A stretch of 41,988 bases of DNA, from positions 1-41,988 of the forward strand of contig DCVM01000050.1 of the NCBI GenBank assembly GCA_002327985.1, written 5' to 3'. How positions within the stretch are numbered: the stretch's first letter is position 1; every line of letters starts with the position of its first letter. Shown in pieces: positions 24,748 through 32,533 of this stretch. Made by a program: the position numbers and the translations under genes. Source of the stretch: Syntrophaceae bacterium UBA2188. Its GTDB lineage: Bacteria > Desulfobacterota > BSN033 > UBA1163. The notes beneath the pieces are model-generated. The model ran no database searches. It was given only the letters and a program-made list of their open reading frames with translations, and was not told where the DNA came from.

Positions 24748-25830
24748 ATGAATATCCTGATTTTTGATATGGACGGGGTTTTGATTGACGTTACAAAATC
24801 TTATCGCAGAGCGATTCAACAAACGACCAAAATTTATCTGGAAACCTGCCTTGGCCTTAAAGGAATCAAAAAGGATTGGGTCACTGATCAGGAGATCTCC
24901 ATGTTCAAATCGGCGGGAGGTTTCAATAATGATTGGGATTTGACCTCTGGCCTTCTTCTCTACCTTCTCTCTATTTCAGGACTCCCTCTTCTTCCAAGAC
25001 GGGAAAGATTCTCCTCTATTAAGCCCATTGTCTCTTATCTCCAAAAAAAATCTTCTCGATCCCTCCAGAAACCCTCATTCCGATTTAAGAGGAAGCATTT
25101 CTATTTATTCTTAGAGGAGTTGAAATCGTTTGGGGGAGGGTTGCGTGGGGTTCACCGGATATTGGGAACTGCCTGGGATGGCTGGGTCTACCGATTGGGA
25201 GACCTTGATCAAGAAAATTTAGTCAAGCGCATCTTTCAAGAAATTTACTTGGGAGAAAAATTCACTGTCTGTTACCATCTTCCTTCTCTTTTTTACAAAG
25301 GAAAAGGGTTTTACCTAAAAGAAAAGACCTTGATTCCCAGAAAGATCTTGGCGTCTCTTCGGAAAAAAATGTGGATGGGAATTGCAAGCGGTCGGCCAAG
25401 ATTTGATGCAGAACTGGCCCTCAAACGGTTTGGCCTTCGTCCCTATTTCAACAGTGTCATCACCCTTGATGAATGTGAGGAAGAGGAAAATCGCATCCTT
25501 CGTTCTACGGGGAAGAAAATAAAATGTTCAAAACCCCACCCTTACTCTATTCTTAGGGTTGTTCGGGAAATCGGCATTTCTAATCCCCGATGTGCCTATG
25601 TAGGAGATGTGGTAGACGATATCTTGGCTGCCCAGGCCGCTAAAAAAGCATTGGATATAATAACTATTGGTTTCTTGGGCACGCCAGCAAATCGTAAGGT
25701 CATGAAAAAGGCGTTCATCCGAGTTGGTGCTGACCTCATCATTCAAAATCCGAAGGAACTCCTCCGCTTCGCACCCCCCACCCATTTCCTCCCCCTCAAG
25801 GGGGGGAGGGTGAGGGTGGGGATGTATTGA
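24748..25830 (+). CDS. HAD-superfamily hydrolase
   Basis: 360-residue HAD hydrolase. Motif I is IFDMDGVLID (nucleophile D7 and D9), motif II is GIASGRPRFDAELALKRFGL, motif III KPHP, motif IV GDVVDDILAA. A large cap of about 190 residues, rich in basic and aromatic residues, lies between motifs I and II; this placement resembles type-C1 HADs. Substrate unknown; sugar phosphate or histidinol-phosphate-like substrates are guesses only. The last 18 codons (PPTHFLPLKGGRVRVGMY) are read from a C/G-rich palindromic repeat at about 25780-25830, so the natural C-terminus may have been lost. Confidence 0.8.
   Translation: MNILIFDMDGVLIDVTKSYRRAIQQTTKIYLETCLGLKGIKKDWVTDQEISMFKSAGGFNNDWDLTSGLLLYLLSISGLPLLPRRERFSSIKPIVSYLQKKSSRSLQKPSFRFKRKHFYLFLEELKSFGGGLRGVHRILGTAWDGWVYRLGDLDQENLVKRIFQEIYLGEKFTVCYHLPSLFYKGKGFYLKEKTLIPRKILASLRKKMWMGIASGRPRFDAELALKRFGLRPYFNSVITLDECEEEENRILRSTGKKIKCSKPHPYSILRVVREIGISNPRCAYVGDVVDDILAAQAAKKALDIITIGFLGTPANRKVMKKAFIRVGADLIIQNPKELLRFAPPTHFLPLKGGRVRVGMY
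25788..25810. repeat. C/G-rich hairpin repeat
   Basis: CCTCCCCCTCAAGGGGGGGAGG-type palindrome. Related hairpins lie at 33133-33157 and 37118-37140. Here it is read through as coding sequence at the end of the HAD gene. Confidence 0.65.
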
Positions 25831-25893
25831 AACCCTTTCTATTTTCAATTATAAATAATGTAGGTGCGTAATTAACCTAAAGCGGGAGAAAAA

Positions 25894-26520
25894 GTGGTGT
25901 TTGGTTTTAAAAAGAGAAAGCCATTCCCCGATACCAAAAGCCCGTTCTTCGAAATTCTTTCTCGTCAAGCTGCCAAGACCCTGGAGGGTCTGGAAGCTCT
26001 TTGGAATTTTGCAGAGAATGGAACAAAGGAAAATGCCAATCTCGTGAGAAATATTGAACACGAGGCAGATGAATTAAGGCGTATCCTCATTCAAGAACTG
26101 GATCAAACCTTTGTCACCCCTCTGGACCGAGAGGATATCTATAATCTCTCCCGTGCTATCGATGATGTCGTGGACTATGCGAACACGACCGTGGATGAAA
26201 TGGAGGTGTATGAAGTCAAGGGAGACGAACATATCAAAAAAATGGTCAACATCCTCCGAAAAGCAGCCAGGGAGTTAAATGATGCGGTTAAAATCTTGAA
26301 AGACTATCCCAAGATCGCCTTAGAGCATGCGGTCAAGGCGAAATCTTATGAGAACCAGATGGAGAAGGCCTACCATTTGGCATTGGCGCATCTTTTCAAA
26401 GGAACGGATACGATCTACATGCTGAAGATGCGTGAGATCTATCGTCACCTCAGCAACGCCGCCGATCGGAGCGATGAAGCCGCCAATATCATCTCCAGCA
26501 TCGTGATGAAACACACCTGA
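25894..26520 (+). CDS. DUF47 / PhoU-like protein
   Basis: 208-residue all-helical PhoU-like protein of the DUF47 (PhoU_div) family, with ARNIEHEAD-type and RAIDDVVDYAN, and DRSDEAANIISSIV metal-binding repeats (ExxxD) typical of it. Such proteins usually sit beside a PiT phosphate transporter and are thought to regulate it. No transporter gene follows here. GTG start at 25894 has GGGAG upstream. Cytoplasmic. Confidence 0.87.
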   Translation: MVFGFKKRKPFPDTKSPFFEILSRQAAKTLEGLEALWNFAENGTKENANLVRNIEHEADELRRILIQELDQTFVTPLDREDIYNLSRAIDDVVDYANTTVDEMEVYEVKGDEHIKKMVNILRKAARELNDAVKILKDYPKIALEHAVKAKSYENQMEKAYHLALAHLFKGTDTIYMLKMREIYRHLSNAADRSDEAANIISSIVMKHT

Positions 26521-27026
26521 TTGAAGTTTTAAGTTCGAATTTCGGAGTTTCACATCTTAAATTCAAGTTGAAAAATCTCAATCTTGAAGATACCTTAAAA
26601 ACCACAAGAGCATTTATCGACAAGATTAGCTAAGCTTCTCTTTCCTCCATTCTTTCAATGAGTGACCCCGTTCGCCCCCGCAGACTTAAACACCCCAAAA
26701 GAGTTACCTAATTACTGAACATCTACAACGGTTCCCCTTTTCTTGACATAAGCTGCGGCCAGCAATGAAGTTTTTAACCGTCAGCTTTAGGGAGTGATTA
26801 GGCCAAATGAATCTCTGATTTCTCAAATGTCAACGGTGGGACGGTGCCACAAATGATGTCGGCGCTCCTGAAAAACAGGATTAATGTCCTGACGCCCCGG
26901 GACAATGACATCCTCCCCGGTATTTGGACCGGTGGTCACCGCCCACCCCTATCCCAAGAAAATTAGGATCATTCTTTTACATCTGGAACTGCTAAGCATC
27001 AGGAATGCTTGGTGAAAATGGAAACT
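26521..27026. other. Gene-poor gap, 0.5 kb
   Basis: No plausible gene. It starts with AT-rich, TTCGAATTTC-like repeat sequence to about 26590. From 26650 to 26990 it is more GC-rich and has no homology I recognise; it could be decayed mobile DNA. Confidence 0.5.
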
Positions 27027-27356
27027 TCATTTTGTCCTTCTTAATATGGACACTCCAGTTCTCTTTATCTCTTCGGCCAGGGTTCCACCATTATTGAAAT
27101 CTTCTGGTTTGAATGGAATAGGTTCTATTCTGTTGTCAATTTTTCTCCTGAAAGGGACAATCTTTCTCCGATCCTCAAATCTATCTCCTGTAAAGGCGTT
27201 GGAAATTAAAGCAACATCTATGTCGCTCTCTGGTTTTGTTTTCCCTTTAGCATGGGAACCAAAAATGAAGGCTTCTGTTATATGGATCTTGTTCTTTTCC
27301 AACTCTTCAATATATCTTGTAACTATTTTTATGGTTAAATCCTTTTTATTAGCCAC
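27027..27356 (-). CDS. MNT-family nucleotidyltransferase (MntA-like)
   Basis: 109-residue minimal nucleotidyltransferase. The active-site signature is FGSHAKGKTKPESDIDVALI: GS followed by the DxD pair, as in MntA antitoxins, which modify a partner HEPN protein with AMP. GTG start at 27356; its first 22 bp overlap the HEPN gene, so the two are translationally coupled. Pair order HEPN-MNT is that of type VII toxin-antitoxin systems; defence or stress function is inferred from this. Confidence 0.88.
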   Translation of the reverse strand: MANKKDLTIKIVTRYIEELEKNKIHITEAFIFGSHAKGKTKPESDIDVALISNAFTGDRFEDRRKIVPFRRKIDNRIEPIPFKPEDFNNGGTLAEEIKRTGVSILRRTK

Positions 27357-27721
27357 TTCTTGAGCTCCTCAATCTTTCTCAAATATTCTTTAGATAAATT
27401 TCTCGTGCATCTTTTCTTAAAAGAAAACTTCTCGTCTGGATATCTTGCCTCCATGTTGAAGTCTGTAACTGTCTCAAGGAGTTCTAATTGCTCCTCTGTT
27501 AAGCCAAGTGAAATCTTTTCTGCTAAATGCACAAGTCGATGTGTATACGGTGGATTTTCATTAAGTTTATTCACATAGATTGCCTTCAGGATCTTTTCGA
27601 TAGTAAGATGTCCAAAAAATAGTGAGTAAGGATAATCCCCCTTTTCAAAAAGGTGCTCTGCAACCTTCCAATCATCCTTAGCAGATTCAAGCCAATATTT
27701 GATACAATCTTCTTTCTTCAC
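27335..27721 (-). CDS. HEPN-domain protein (HepT-like)
   Basis: 128-residue HEPN-domain protein, upstream partner of an MNT nucleotidyltransferase. Seen: a helical WLESAKDDWKVAEHLFE start, FGHLTIEKILKAIYV, YTHRLVHLAEKI and FNMEARYPDE, signatures of the PF05168-type HEPN. The RNase motif Rx(4-6)H of active HepT toxins is not evident; the only nearby R/H pairs have the wrong spacing. It may thus be a non-nucleolytic HEPN. GTG start at 27721 with GGG six bases before. Confidence 0.85.
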   Translation of the reverse strand: MKKEDCIKYWLESAKDDWKVAEHLFEKGDYPYSLFFGHLTIEKILKAIYVNKLNENPPYTHRLVHLAEKISLGLTEEQLELLETVTDFNMEARYPDEKFSFKKRCTRNLSKEYLRKIEELKKWLIKRI

Positions 27722-28490
27722 GATTTCCCTTTGTCAAATATTAACCATACTATAAATCTGATCTTAAATTTTATCAACAAAAGATTCTGACTACCTTAGT
27801 ATAATCTCCCTTGCATTCACTAATTGACAACGTTCAAGACATCGTTTACTAAATTAGACCAGTTGACAGTGCACCCTTCTATCCGTGTCGCCGCTGCTAC
27901 CCCGCCACCGCCTTTTTACTCCCCAGCCAGTGTCAGTAAAAGAATTCTGCCTTCACCCCATTTGAAAGGCTCGACCAGTAGGGCTTAGACTTTTACGAGG
28001 CTACTTCTACGTTCACGTAAGTTACGACCCGGATAGTTGCTCACCCCGCTATACGGGGCTTTGTCAATGGGCTTCAAAAGGCAACGTTTCCATCACCCCC
28101 TGCCATCCAAGCTACATGGCTCTGGCTTCTACCATGACAGGACTTCCACCCGTTAGAATGCGCTGCCCTTCGCTGGGCACGCTCAAGAGTCAAGCCTGAC
28201 TTCAAAGCTCCTGACAGAATTTTAAAATTGGACACTTTGTACCCCCAACTAATCAGTATGGTAGTTAGGACTTGACCTTTCAAACAATGTCAGACCTACA
28301 GATAACGAAATCAATAAAATGAGTGGGAAAAGTTTTTCTCTTTTGTTGGAAGTAATTTGGGACTTTAAGGAAAATCGTTTCCACTTTGGGCTACCGTTAA
28401 TGATAATAAGAACTTCATATTACTTTACATTAATTGCCATGAAATAACTATTTACTAACAGCAATTGAGCCAAATAGAAGCATTGACATC
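27722..28490. other. Gene-poor gap with mobile-element debris
   Basis: No coding gene. 27722-27840 is AT-rich and probably holds the HEPN promoter. 27850-28180 is a GC-richer block resembling a group II intron 5' part on the minus strand. 28180-28490 is AT-rich, leading into the sigma-54-like promoter of the PEP-CTERM genes. Confidence 0.55.
27850..28180 (-). mobile_element. Probable group II intron 5' fragment
   Basis: On the minus strand the block begins GTGCCC (28180) and contains ACGGGTGGAAGTCC, GGTAGAAGCC, GGGGTGAGCAACTATCC and GTGAACGTAGAAGTAGCC, phrases typical of the domain I region of bacterial group II introns. No intron-encoded reverse transcriptase and no domain V hairpin was found, so it would be a truncated remnant. 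The identification rests on remembered sequence phrases and is not certain. Confidence 0.4.
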
Positions 28491-28493
28491 ATT

Positions 28494-28509
28494 TGGCCAA
28501 GATATTGCA
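28494..28509 (+). promoter_or_regulatory. Sigma-54-type promoter
   Basis: TGGCC-(N6)-TTGCA with GG and GC twelve bases apart (TGGCCAAGATATTGCA), fitting the -24/-12 consensus TGGCAC-N5-TTGCW. It lies about 50 bp upstream of the PEP-CTERM remnant and 200 bp upstream of the intact PEP-CTERM gene. Sigma-54 promoters with the PrsK/PrsR regulators are known for PEP-CTERM genes; those regulators are not in this window. Confidence 0.7.
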
Positions 28510-28555
28510 TATTTTTATAATAAAAGAAAAGAACAATAGAAAGGAGCAAAGAAGA

Positions 28556-28639
28556 GTCCCTGAACCAGCCACGATGTTTCTTCTTGGGTCTGGACTTCTT
28601 GGATTAGCGGGATTTGCAAGAAAGAGGTTTAAGAAATAG
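28556..28639 (+). pseudogene. Decapitated PEP-CTERM sorting-signal remnant
   Basis: 27 codons in frame reading VPEPATMFLL, GSGLLGLAGF, ARKRFKK and a stop: a complete PEP-CTERM signal (VPEP, hydrophobic helix, basic tail). No start codon or body precedes it; a ribosome-binding-like AAAGGAG sits a few bases before it, so the body of the gene seems deleted between leader and sorting signal. It is closely similar to the end of the intact gene at 28705-29304. Confidence 0.8.
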
Positions 28640-28657
28640 TAAAATTCAAAAGGGTCA

Positions 28658-28681
28658 GGTAGGGTGTGAAAGTATCCTACC
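28658..28681 (+). terminator. Hairpin before the PEP-CTERM gene
   Basis: GGTAGG (28658-28663) pairs with CCTACC (28676-28681) across a 12-base loop, followed by ACTTTTT. It is a weak terminator or attenuator between the remnant and the intact gene. Confidence 0.4.
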
Positions 28682-28704
28682 ACTTTTTAAGGAGGAAAAT
28701 GTAT

Positions 28705-29304
28705 ATGAAAAAGTATTTATTAGTATTGGCTATGGTTTTCGCATTAGCGGGCAATGTTTTAGCAGACCCTATTATTTGGATAGGTTCGACACGGTATGAT
28801 GTTGGTGAACTTTCAGGACCTAATGGAACTGATTATTGGACTATGAATGGCCCTGCTAATCCATCAGCACAAGATATCTCTAATTTAGTTAATGGTGGTG
28901 GAGCATTGTTTGAAGTTTACAAGCAAAATGTTGGTGACATAGGTGATACAGGTATGTATGCCTCATCCTATGAAACCACCTTTTCTCCACCCACAGACCC
29001 AGATGGTGCTGTAATAACTTGGATTGGACCATCATATATTGAGGTTGATGGTGTTCCCGCTTATCTTGTTGTTAAAGATGGTAATCAAAATCCATCAGTT
29101 TACATCTTTAATTTGAGGGAACTCGGTTGGGATGGTATGGAGACAATTTCATTGTGTAACTTCTGGCCTGATGAGGGGGCAATATCCCATGTGACTATCT
29201 ATGATCCTCCGACAGCAGTTCCAGAACCAGCTACGATGTTTCTACTGGGTTCGGGGTTGATTGGATTAGCGGGATATGGGAGGAAGAAATTCTCTAAAAA
29301 GTAA
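28705..29304 (+). CDS. PEP-CTERM sorting-signal protein
   Basis: 199-residue exported protein. Sec signal KKYLLVLAMVFALAGNVLA, then an acidic, Gly/Asn/Thr-rich body of about 150 residues with no known enzyme motif, and a C-terminal VPEPATMFLLGSGLIGLAGY with a basic tail (GRKKFSKK), the signal recognised by exosortase. The body of an exopolysaccharide- or surface-associated protein is inferred. ATG 28705 is preferred over 28699 because GGAGG is nine, not three, bases upstream. No exosortase gene is in the window. Codon and base use are AT-rich relative to the flanking core genes. Confidence 0.9.
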   Translation: MKKYLLVLAMVFALAGNVLADPIIWIGSTRYDVGELSGPNGTDYWTMNGPANPSAQDISNLVNGGGALFEVYKQNVGDIGDTGMYASSYETTFSPPTDPDGAVITWIGPSYIEVDGVPAYLVVKDGNQNPSVYIFNLRELGWDGMETISLCNFWPDEGAISHVTIYDPPTAVPEPATMFLLGSGLIGLAGYGRKKFSKK

Positions 29305-30159
29305 ATTTATACTCACAATCAAAGGAGAAATGAATGAGGAGTTTTCTGATTAACAAAAACCTATCCCTTTGTAACTTGCTCAAGAAGAGAATCGGAAAGA
29401 GGGGAATAGGACATGGTAGCTTATGAATTTTGCTGGCTTGACCTAAAAGGGGGATACCAGATAATTGGGATTCTACCTCAAAGGAGAATATTTTAGCCAC
29501 GGGTTTTTTGTTAATGGAATCAAAAATTCTTAAAGGTGGAAAGGAAAAATGAAGACATTTTGGATAGGAATGATGGTTGCCACTTTCGTCTTGGGAGCCC
29601 CGATAGTCGGAGTAATTTACGTTTTAGGGAAAATACGTTTTCCTATCTGGAAAGTTGAGAGTTACATTGCTTTAAAGATGCGGATATTTGCAAATACCAG
29701 TTCGGCAATGGCGATACGGCGATGATAGATCCTTCGCCCCTTCTCGCTATCTATCTTTGAAGCCATGGCTTTGGTTAAATGGCTCTGCCTTTTTTGTTTG
29801 TTTCGAATAAGTAAATCTTCAGTCAATCCTCCTCACTGTTCGCAAAGATTTTTAGGCGTAAAATAACCTATTTTTAACTTTTTCTTTCTGAAAGATTCGG
29901 TTGACCAATTTTCATAAAATAGATATATTCCGATCAGGAATCCGCAGGGTGGCGGCGCAGGGATATCTTCGTTTTCAGGGAAAAAAGTCTGGGGGTAGAA
30001 GGAAATTCTCACGAAATATAAACAAAGTCAAGGATGTTGCTAAGTTGCATTTGAATCGACGTCTTCAATTAGGAAGTGCCCGAACACGGGGAGACACCGG
30101 AAAAAACATGGGAGAAATTCATGACATCTGACGATGTGACCCTGTTGCCCCGGGGAAAA
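29305..30159. other. Mostly non-coding AT-rich gap
   Basis: 855 bp. It contains one possible 58-codon gene (29549-29725, listed separately). The rest, including 29730-30130, shows no recognisable product. The open frame at 29901-30131 is basic and without a family I know; I did not accept it. Confidence 0.5.
29549..29725 (+). CDS. Possible small membrane protein
   Basis: 58 codons from an ATG with AAGGTGG and AAGGAAA just upstream. It encodes MKTFWIGMM followed by a hydrophobic stretch (VATFVLGAPIVGVIYVLG) that could span the membrane once, then a short basic tail. No homology recognised. It lies alone between the PEP-CTERM gene and hypB and could be chance. Confidence 0.35.
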   Translation: MKTFWIGMMVATFVLGAPIVGVIYVLGKIRFPIWKVESYIALKMRIFANTSSAMAIRR

Positions 30160-30834
30160 CTATTTCAGACCCTTGAAGGCTGCCACTTCCGCCTTTAACC
30201 AGTCGATCCAACCCTCGATTCCCGCACCGGTTTTGCAGGATACCTCCAGGATGGTGATGCGGGGATTCAGGGCCAGGACCCGTCCTCGCAAGGCCGCCAT
30301 ATCGAAATCGCTGAGGGACAGATAATCGATTTTGTTGACCAGCAGAAGATCGCATATGGAGAACATAAGGGGGTACTTAAAGGGTTTGTCGTCTCCTTCG
30401 GGAACGCTCAGGATCATCACGTTTTTGTGGGCTCCCGTATCGAATTCGGCGGGGCAGACCAGGTTCCCAACGTTTTCGATAATGACCAGATCGAATTCGT
30501 TCACGGCCATGGCATCAATGCCCTGGGTTACCATGGTTGCGTCGAGATGGCAGAATCCTCCCGTCCTGAGCTGAATGGCCGGTATGCCCCGGGCGGCGAC
30601 CTTTTCTGCATCAACCGTGGAATCAATATCCGCTTCGATAACGCCAAGCCGCAAACTGCCTTTCAGGCCTTCGACCGTTCGGAGAATGAGGCTGGTCTTG
30701 CCTGAACCTGGCGAGGACATGAGATTCAAAAGCATCGTCTTTGCTTTCTGGAGCCGCTCCCGGACTCCTGCGGCAACTTTGATGTTATCGGCGAGGATCT
30801 CCTCCTTCACTTCTATGAGTCTGATATCCCCCAC
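30160..30834 (-). CDS. hypB: Hydrogenase nickel incorporation protein HypB
   Basis: 224-residue GTPase that loads nickel into [NiFe] hydrogenase precursors together with HypA. Seen: NLMSSPGSGKTSLILRT (P-loop), GVIEADIDSTVDAEKV, the GFCHLDATMV metal-site pair, ENVGNLVCPAEFD, SVPEGDDKPFKYP and LLLVNKIDYL (G4). The His-rich N-terminal nickel store of some HypB proteins is absent. GTG start overlaps the hypA stop by one base (TAGTG). No hydrogenase large subunit is in the window. The gene is visibly GC-richer than its surroundings. Confidence 0.95.
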   Translation of the reverse strand: MGDIRLIEVKEEILADNIKVAAGVRERLQKAKTMLLNLMSSPGSGKTSLILRTVEGLKGSLRLGVIEADIDSTVDAEKVAARGIPAIQLRTGGFCHLDATMVTQGIDAMAVNEFDLVIIENVGNLVCPAEFDTGAHKNVMILSVPEGDDKPFKYPLMFSICDLLLVNKIDYLSLSDFDMAALRGRVLALNPRITILEVSCKTGAGIEGWIDWLKAEVAAFKGLK

Positions 30835-31184
30835 TACTGCACCTCCATCTCCTTGATATAGTACTCTCTTCCAGAAAGAAGAGTGCCGTCCTTCTCCCCG
30901 CAGGCAGGACAGACAAGATCGCCCATTCTTGCCATTTCGGCTTTATAGGACGTGGAACAGGCATTACACTGCACCATGATGGGTGTCCGTTCGATTTTGA
31001 GCATCGCCCCCTCCGCTAAGGTACCCTTGCTCAGGTAATCGAAATAACGCTGAATCCAATCGTCTTCGAGATCGCTGAGCTTGCCAACCTGCAGGTGAAT
31101 GGCCATCACCTTCCGGGCACTGTTCATTTTAGCGTGCTTCAGCACAATCTTCAGGATACTTTCCGTGATCGGAAGCTCATGCAT
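30834..31184 (-). CDS. hypA: Hydrogenase maturation nickel metallochaperone HypA
   Basis: 116-residue nickel and zinc chaperone. N-terminal MHELPITESILKIVL puts the nickel-ligand His at position 2, so the start is set at 31184; the open frame continues 21 codons upstream but that would bury His2. Zinc ribbon: C-x2-C (CNACS) and C-x2-C (CPACG). Partner hypB overlaps the stop. Transcribed away from the HTH/ferredoxin gene at 31479. Confidence 0.95.
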   Translation of the reverse strand: MHELPITESILKIVLKHAKMNSARKVMAIHLQVGKLSDLEDDWIQRYFDYLSKGTLAEGAMLKIERTPIMVQCNACSTSYKAEMARMGDLVCPACGEKDGTLLSGREYYIKEMEVQ

Positions 31185-31318
31185 ACTGATATCTTTCCCT
31201 TCATCTCCCTTGTTGACGATCTGGTCACAGGCACCGGCTCTCGCCATAATTAATTTTTCTTCAAGCCCGACATTTCAACTCTCCATTACCCGTCCTCCTT
31301 TGCTTTTACTTACTCAAA

Positions 31319-31345
31319 ATAATAGACCGCTCGTCTACATGTCAA
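31319..31345 (-). promoter_or_regulatory. hypAB promoter with internal palindrome
   Basis: On the minus strand TTGACA at 31345-31340 and TATTAT at 31324-31319 are 15 bases apart. Between them lies the inverted repeat TAGAC-N5-GTCTA (31323-31337; plus strand TAGACCGCTCGTCTA), which resembles operators of TetR-family repressors. Regulator unknown. Confidence 0.5.
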
Positions 31346-31413
31346 GGAATATTGTATTCATGGCGTAAGCAAATAAATCGTATGACTTCGTGAAACCCTG
31401 CCCCTGCTTGCTC

Positions 31414-31442
31414 TTGACACAAAGGTTTTTATTTTCGATACT
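31414..31442 (+). promoter_or_regulatory. Promoter of the HTH/ferredoxin gene
   Basis: TTGACA at 31414-31419 and GATACT at 31437-31442 with a 17-base spacer, 36 bases upstream of the ATG at 31479. Confidence 0.65.
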
Positions 31443-31478
31443 ATCTCAAATATAAGAGGACAGAGGAGGATACAAAAA

Positions 31479-32471
31479 ATGGCGGAGATAACACTTTGTC
31501 GGAAACTGGCCGAAGCGGTCGGTGCAGGAGATTCTCCCTTGATTCAGAAGATTTTTGAAGCGCTTGTTAATGACGATGAGGCGAAGGTTTTGCTTGCAGC
31601 GGCGCCGCCTGCAACAACGGGGGAGGTCTCCCAGAAAACGGGACTCCCTGAGGGAACGATCAAGACCACGTTGGAATCCTTGTTTAACAGGGGGCTTATA
31701 TTTAAAACGAAAAAGGGCGAGGAGTTGAAGTACTATCGCGTGAAACACATTCCTCAGATGCACGATGCCACCGCCCTTACCCCTGGTATATCGAGGGAGG
31801 TGCTGGACCTCTGGAAAGCATATATGGAGAAGGAATGGCCGGGATACGGCCGGAAAATCACGGATTTACTTCCAGCTCCCATCTTGCGCGTCATTCCGGT
31901 AAACGAGGGCATCGAGCCGGAGTCGCGGATACTTGCCTATGATGATGTGATCAAGCTCATCGAGAATGCCAAAACCCTGTCGGTTACAAAATGTTCATGT
32001 CGCGTTATCGACGGTGCCTGTGGGAAACCTTTGGAAGTCTGCATGCAGGTGGATCGCGCGGCCGAATACAGCCTGGAGAGGGGCACGGGAAGAGCTGTGT
32101 CCAAGAGCGAAGCCATTGAAATACTGAAAATGTGCGAGGAAGAAGGGCTCGTTCATGTCGCCGACAATCGCCAGGTTGTGGGCCACGTCATCTGTAATTG
32201 CTGCAAGGACTGCTGTCTGAACTGGTCCGTCATGACGGGTCCAAAAAAATGGGTCGCCCCCAGCCGTTTCAAGGCCGTAGTGGATCCCGATTTGTGTACG
32301 GGCTGTGAAACCTGTCCGGAGCGATGTTTTTTCGACGCCATTGCCGTAAATGACGATTTGGCCGTCGTGAATGCAGAAAAATGCATGGGCTGCGGCGTCT
32401 GCACTGTTTCCTGCCCCACGGAGGCGCTGCGGCTTAAAGAGGTCCGAGCTGCCGATTTTGTTCCGGTTTGA
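31479..32471 (+). CDS. 4Fe-4S protein with N-terminal winged helix
   Basis: 330-residue cytoplasmic protein. Residues about 40-90 look like a winged helix-turn-helix (ATTGEVSQKTGLPEGTIKTT, LESLFNRGLIF). The middle holds Cys groups CSCRVIDGACGKPLEVC and ICNCCKDCC; the end is a 2[4Fe-4S] ferredoxin with CTGCETCPERC and CMGCGVCTVSCP. GAGGA precedes the ATG. Proteins of this layout occur in anaerobes beside redox enzymes; a redox sensor or electron carrier are both possible. Divergent from hypAB; GC-rich like them. No specific symbol known. Confidence 0.78.
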   Translation: MAEITLCRKLAEAVGAGDSPLIQKIFEALVNDDEAKVLLAAAPPATTGEVSQKTGLPEGTIKTTLESLFNRGLIFKTKKGEELKYYRVKHIPQMHDATALTPGISREVLDLWKAYMEKEWPGYGRKITDLLPAPILRVIPVNEGIEPESRILAYDDVIKLIENAKTLSVTKCSCRVIDGACGKPLEVCMQVDRAAEYSLERGTGRAVSKSEAIEILKMCEEEGLVHVADNRQVVGHVICNCCKDCCLNWSVMTGPKKWVAPSRFKAVVDPDLCTGCETCPERCFFDAIAVNDDLAVVNAEKCMGCGVCTVSCPTEALRLKEVRAADFVPV

Positions 32472-32533
32472 TTCTTATGAAATTATTGTGACCAATTTAA
32501 TATAAAGGAGGTGCCACAATAGTCCTAAACGTA

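Noticed and set aside
26640..26995. GC-richer segment with near-palindromic bits, suspected transposase remnant
   Set aside because: No reading frame on either strand gave a recognisable transposase motif.
29640..29800. Possible cyclic-di-GMP riboswitch downstream of the PEP-CTERM gene
   Set aside because: The conserved GEMM core blocks are not present in order.
29901..30131. 76-codon basic open frame with VKDVAKL, faintly like a transposase HTH (ISL3)
   Set aside because: The likeness is only a few residues and the rest does not match; not enough to call a transposase remnant.
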